Positions 4,440 through 6,146 of a stretch of DNA of 6,146 bases are shown piece after piece (within the stretch, counting starts at the first letter, position 1; each line of letters starts with the position of its first letter). This DNA comes from Aurantimonadaceae bacterium. Its GTDB lineage: Bacteria > Pseudomonadota > Alphaproteobacteria > Rhizobiales > Rhizobiaceae. The stretch is from contig QIIJ01000377.1 of the NCBI GenBank assembly GCA_003232595.1, positions 1 to 6,146 on the forward strand. The letters are read 5' to 3'. Below the pieces are notes generated by a model, which made no database searches, was not told the DNA's origin, and saw only the letters and a program-made list of their open reading frames with translations. The translations under genes were made by a program, and so were the position numbers.

Positions 4440-6146
4440 CTAACGCGGCCTGGAAATGCCCAGGCGCTCCATCCGCCGATGGATTGTTGTACGATCAACG
4501 CCGATTCGTCGTGCCGTTCGAGCAATATTCCATCCACATATCCGCAGATTAGTCTCCAAATCGTCCGCGAGTTCCAATAATGATCGATCTGTATCTGATT
4601 GTGCTGCCGTTGGCAGGACTGGTGGCGGAAGGTGCTCCAGATCAATGACCGCCGTATCGGTAAGCGTCAAAGCGATATCTATGACATTTATCAACTCTCG
4701 AATGTTTCCCGGCCAGCGACGATATCTCAGTTCCATTCGAGCGGCGGCGCTCATTTGATACGACAAGGGATATGAGATCGAGCGTTGTTTCAACAAGCGC
4801 GTGAGCAGTTCGTTGAAATCTGATCGTTGCCTTAAGGGTGGCATCGTAAGAGAGGTGGCTGCCAGGTGAAAAAATAGATCTTGACGAAAATCACCGGTTT
4901 TGACCATGGCCTCGATATCGCGGCATGTTGAAGAGAGGAGCTTCATCGGCAATTCGTTAGGCGCGCGGCCGACAGCTTCTGTCTTCAAATACCCAAGCAA
5001 CTTTGCTTGATTCTCCAGAGTTAGATCACAAATTTCATCAAGAAAGAGCGTTCCTCCGTTTGTTCTGTCGATTAGGCAGTAAAACTTTTCAACCGCATCA
5101 GAGTCGCGATTTGGTCGCGTCGCTTCTGCAATTCCCCCTTGAAAATTCGCACAGTTTACGATGACAAACTGCTCGTCAAAGCTGCGGCCTTCGTGGATGG
5201 CTCTTGCCAGACGCTGCTTACCAACTCCAGTCTCACCCTTTATCAAGATAGGCGCGCGACTTTTTGCTATTTTCGCGGCAGTCGTTACCACGTCTCGCAT
5301 AACGAGGTCTTCACAGCCAAGGGAAACAAGTCTCTTTGGAATAACCAGATTGTCCAGGCTGTGGCGTTGGTGCCTTCGGTTTGGAGGGGTTGCTTGAACA
5401 AAAAATGACAGCCCTCCCTTCATGTGAACCAAGCGTTCTTCCACCGGCTTTGAGCGCGTCAAACTTGGTAAATCGGCGACTGTAAGTTCAAAAAAATCAG
5501 ATATGCATCGACCAATTAGGTCTTCTTCGGCTTGACAATCATTTAATATAGCCGATCTCAATGTACGCATGGCCGTCCCAGTCATTCCAGAAATACAACC
5601 GGACTGATCGAGAGAGATCGCGGCTTCTGGATCGACGTCAACATTGTCTGGAAAATCCGAGAAATGAAGGACCCATTCCCTTTGGCTGCTGGTCGTTAAG
5701 GTCGCCATCTCAATCCGTCTGACAGACGCCTTAACAAGTCGAAATGCGAGATTCTGGGTAAGCTTTGGTTGTGGGGGTCGCAAAAGTGATAGGTCCAGAA
5801 CAGCTGCAAGATTGCCTAACGGATCAAATATGGGAGCTGCGGTACAGCTCAACGGCGTATGGGAAATGTTGAAATGGTCCGATTGATGAATTGTCACGGG
5901 TTCGCCTGTTGCAATGCAGGCTCCTACACCGCTCGTTCCCATAACTTTTTCTGACCAAACGGCTCCCAGGGATAGCCCGGATCCCCTCAATTCGGTTTCA
6001 AAGGCAGAGTCGCCAAAGAAATCAACGATGATGCCTTGCGGATCTGCAAGAAGCAGCACGTAATTTTGCCCGACGACCTGTCGATACAGTGTTTCAAGAC
6101 CATTGCGTGCTATCGACGTCACTCTTTCGGATTTTTCACGATGCCG
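4440..6146 (-). CDS. acoR: AcoR-type transcriptional regulator (GAF, AAA+, Fis HTH), GAFTGA-less, 5' partial
   Basis: This is a regulator of the acetoin-catabolism AcoR type. Residues are numbered from the GTG at 6122. A GAF sensor domain spans about 20-115 (WSEKVMGTSGVGACIATGEP, 56-75). A linker and a PAS-like region span about 160-245. The AAA+ domain has Walker A GETGVGK (296-302), Walker B GGTLFLDEI (356-364), FRQDLFFHL (412-420) and WPGNIREL (470-477). A Fis-type helix-turn-helix lies at about 530-556 (ARTARRIGVDRTTIHRRMER). The loop that should contain ELFGH and GAFTGA is shortened and unrelated (residues 326-355), and the second conserved arginine of FRxDLxxR is His419. The reading frame is open to the window edge (eight more codons), and AcoR proteins normally have about 80 further N-terminal residues, so the true start lies outside and the GTG is probably internal. 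It likely controls the operon at 4181-22, possibly with sigma-70. Confidence 0.9.
   Translation of the reverse strand, partial: RHREKSERVTSIARNGLETLYRQVVGQNYVLLLADPQGIIVDFFGDSAFETELRGSGLSLGAVWSEKVMGTSGVGACIATGEPVTIHQSDHFNISHTPLSCTAAPIFDPLGNLAAVLDLSLLRPPQPKLTQNLAFRLVKASVRRIEMATLTTSSQREWVLHFSDFPDNVDVDPEAAISLDQSGCISGMTGTAMRTLRSAILNDCQAEEDLIGRCISDFFELTVADLPSLTRSKPVEERLVHMKGGLSFFVQATPPNRRHQRHSLDNLVIPKRLVSLGCEDLVMRDVVTTAAKIAKSRAPILIKGETGVGKQRLARAIHEGRSFDEQFVIVNCANFQGGIAEATRPNRDSDAVEKFYCLIDRTNGGTLFLDEICDLTLENQAKLLGYLKTEAVGRAPNELPMKLLSSTCRDIEAMVKTGDFRQDLFFHLAATSLTMPPLRQRSDFNELLTRLLKQRSISYPLSYQMSAAARMELRYRRWPGNIRELINVIDIALTLTDTAVIDLEHLPPPVLPTAAQSDTDRSLLELADDLETNLRICGWNIARTARRIGVDRTTIHRRMERLGISRPR

Noticed and set aside
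6120..6122. GTG as the true start of the regulator
   Set aside because: No ribosome site at suitable spacing is seen, the frame stays open to the window edge, and AcoR proteins have an additional N-terminal region, so the gene is treated as 5' partial.

Overview
All supported genes in this window lie on the minus strand, so the biological order runs from high to low coordinates. The set is an AcoR-type regulator with an AAA+ domain and a Fis-type HTH, followed by a 2-oxoacid/acetoin dehydrogenase-like gene cluster. This points to a Gram-negative proteobacterium: there is a Sec-exported small protein, AcoR-family regulation and SD-led genes. The moderate base composition and the mix of features would fit an alphaproteobacterium, but the window alone does not prove the lineage. 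I see no transposase, integrase, CRISPR array or rRNA.

Layout in transcription order: (1) 6146-4440, an AcoR-like regulator whose N-terminus lies beyond the window edge. (2) 4439-4182, a 258-nt non-coding region with a dense cluster of GTTGCA/TGCAAC half-sites just after the regulator stop; part of it can fold as a terminator-like hairpin. It should also hold the promoter of the downstream genes. (3) 4181-3212, two tandem copies of a DUF4440/SnoaL-like (NTF2-fold) gene. The first has a signal peptide and the second has lost exactly that peptide. (4) 3077-1039, E1 alpha and E1 beta of a thiamine-diphosphate-dependent dehydrogenase. (5) 950-22, a free-standing 77-residue lipoyl domain overlapping by 4 nt a free-standing E2 acyltransferase catalytic domain. 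No E3 (dihydrolipoamide dehydrogenase) gene is present.

How they probably work together: E1 alpha/beta would decarboxylate or cleave an acetoin- or 2-oxoacid-like substrate on ThDP and pass the acyl group to the small lipoyl protein. The E2 catalytic domain would then transfer it to CoA, and an E3 encoded elsewhere would reoxidise the lipoyl group. The regulator senses a small molecule through its GAF domain and probably controls the operon. The two NTF2-fold proteins have no assigned role; one is predicted to be periplasmic and the other cytoplasmic.

The most unusual points are: an E2 split into two separate proteins with no linker or peripheral-subunit-binding domain; a regulator that keeps Walker A and B but lacks the GAFTGA loop and one conserved arginine, with no -24/-12 promoter in the leader; and a tandem duplication in which one copy appears to have been relocated by a clean signal-peptide deletion while the 5' leader stayed nearly identical.
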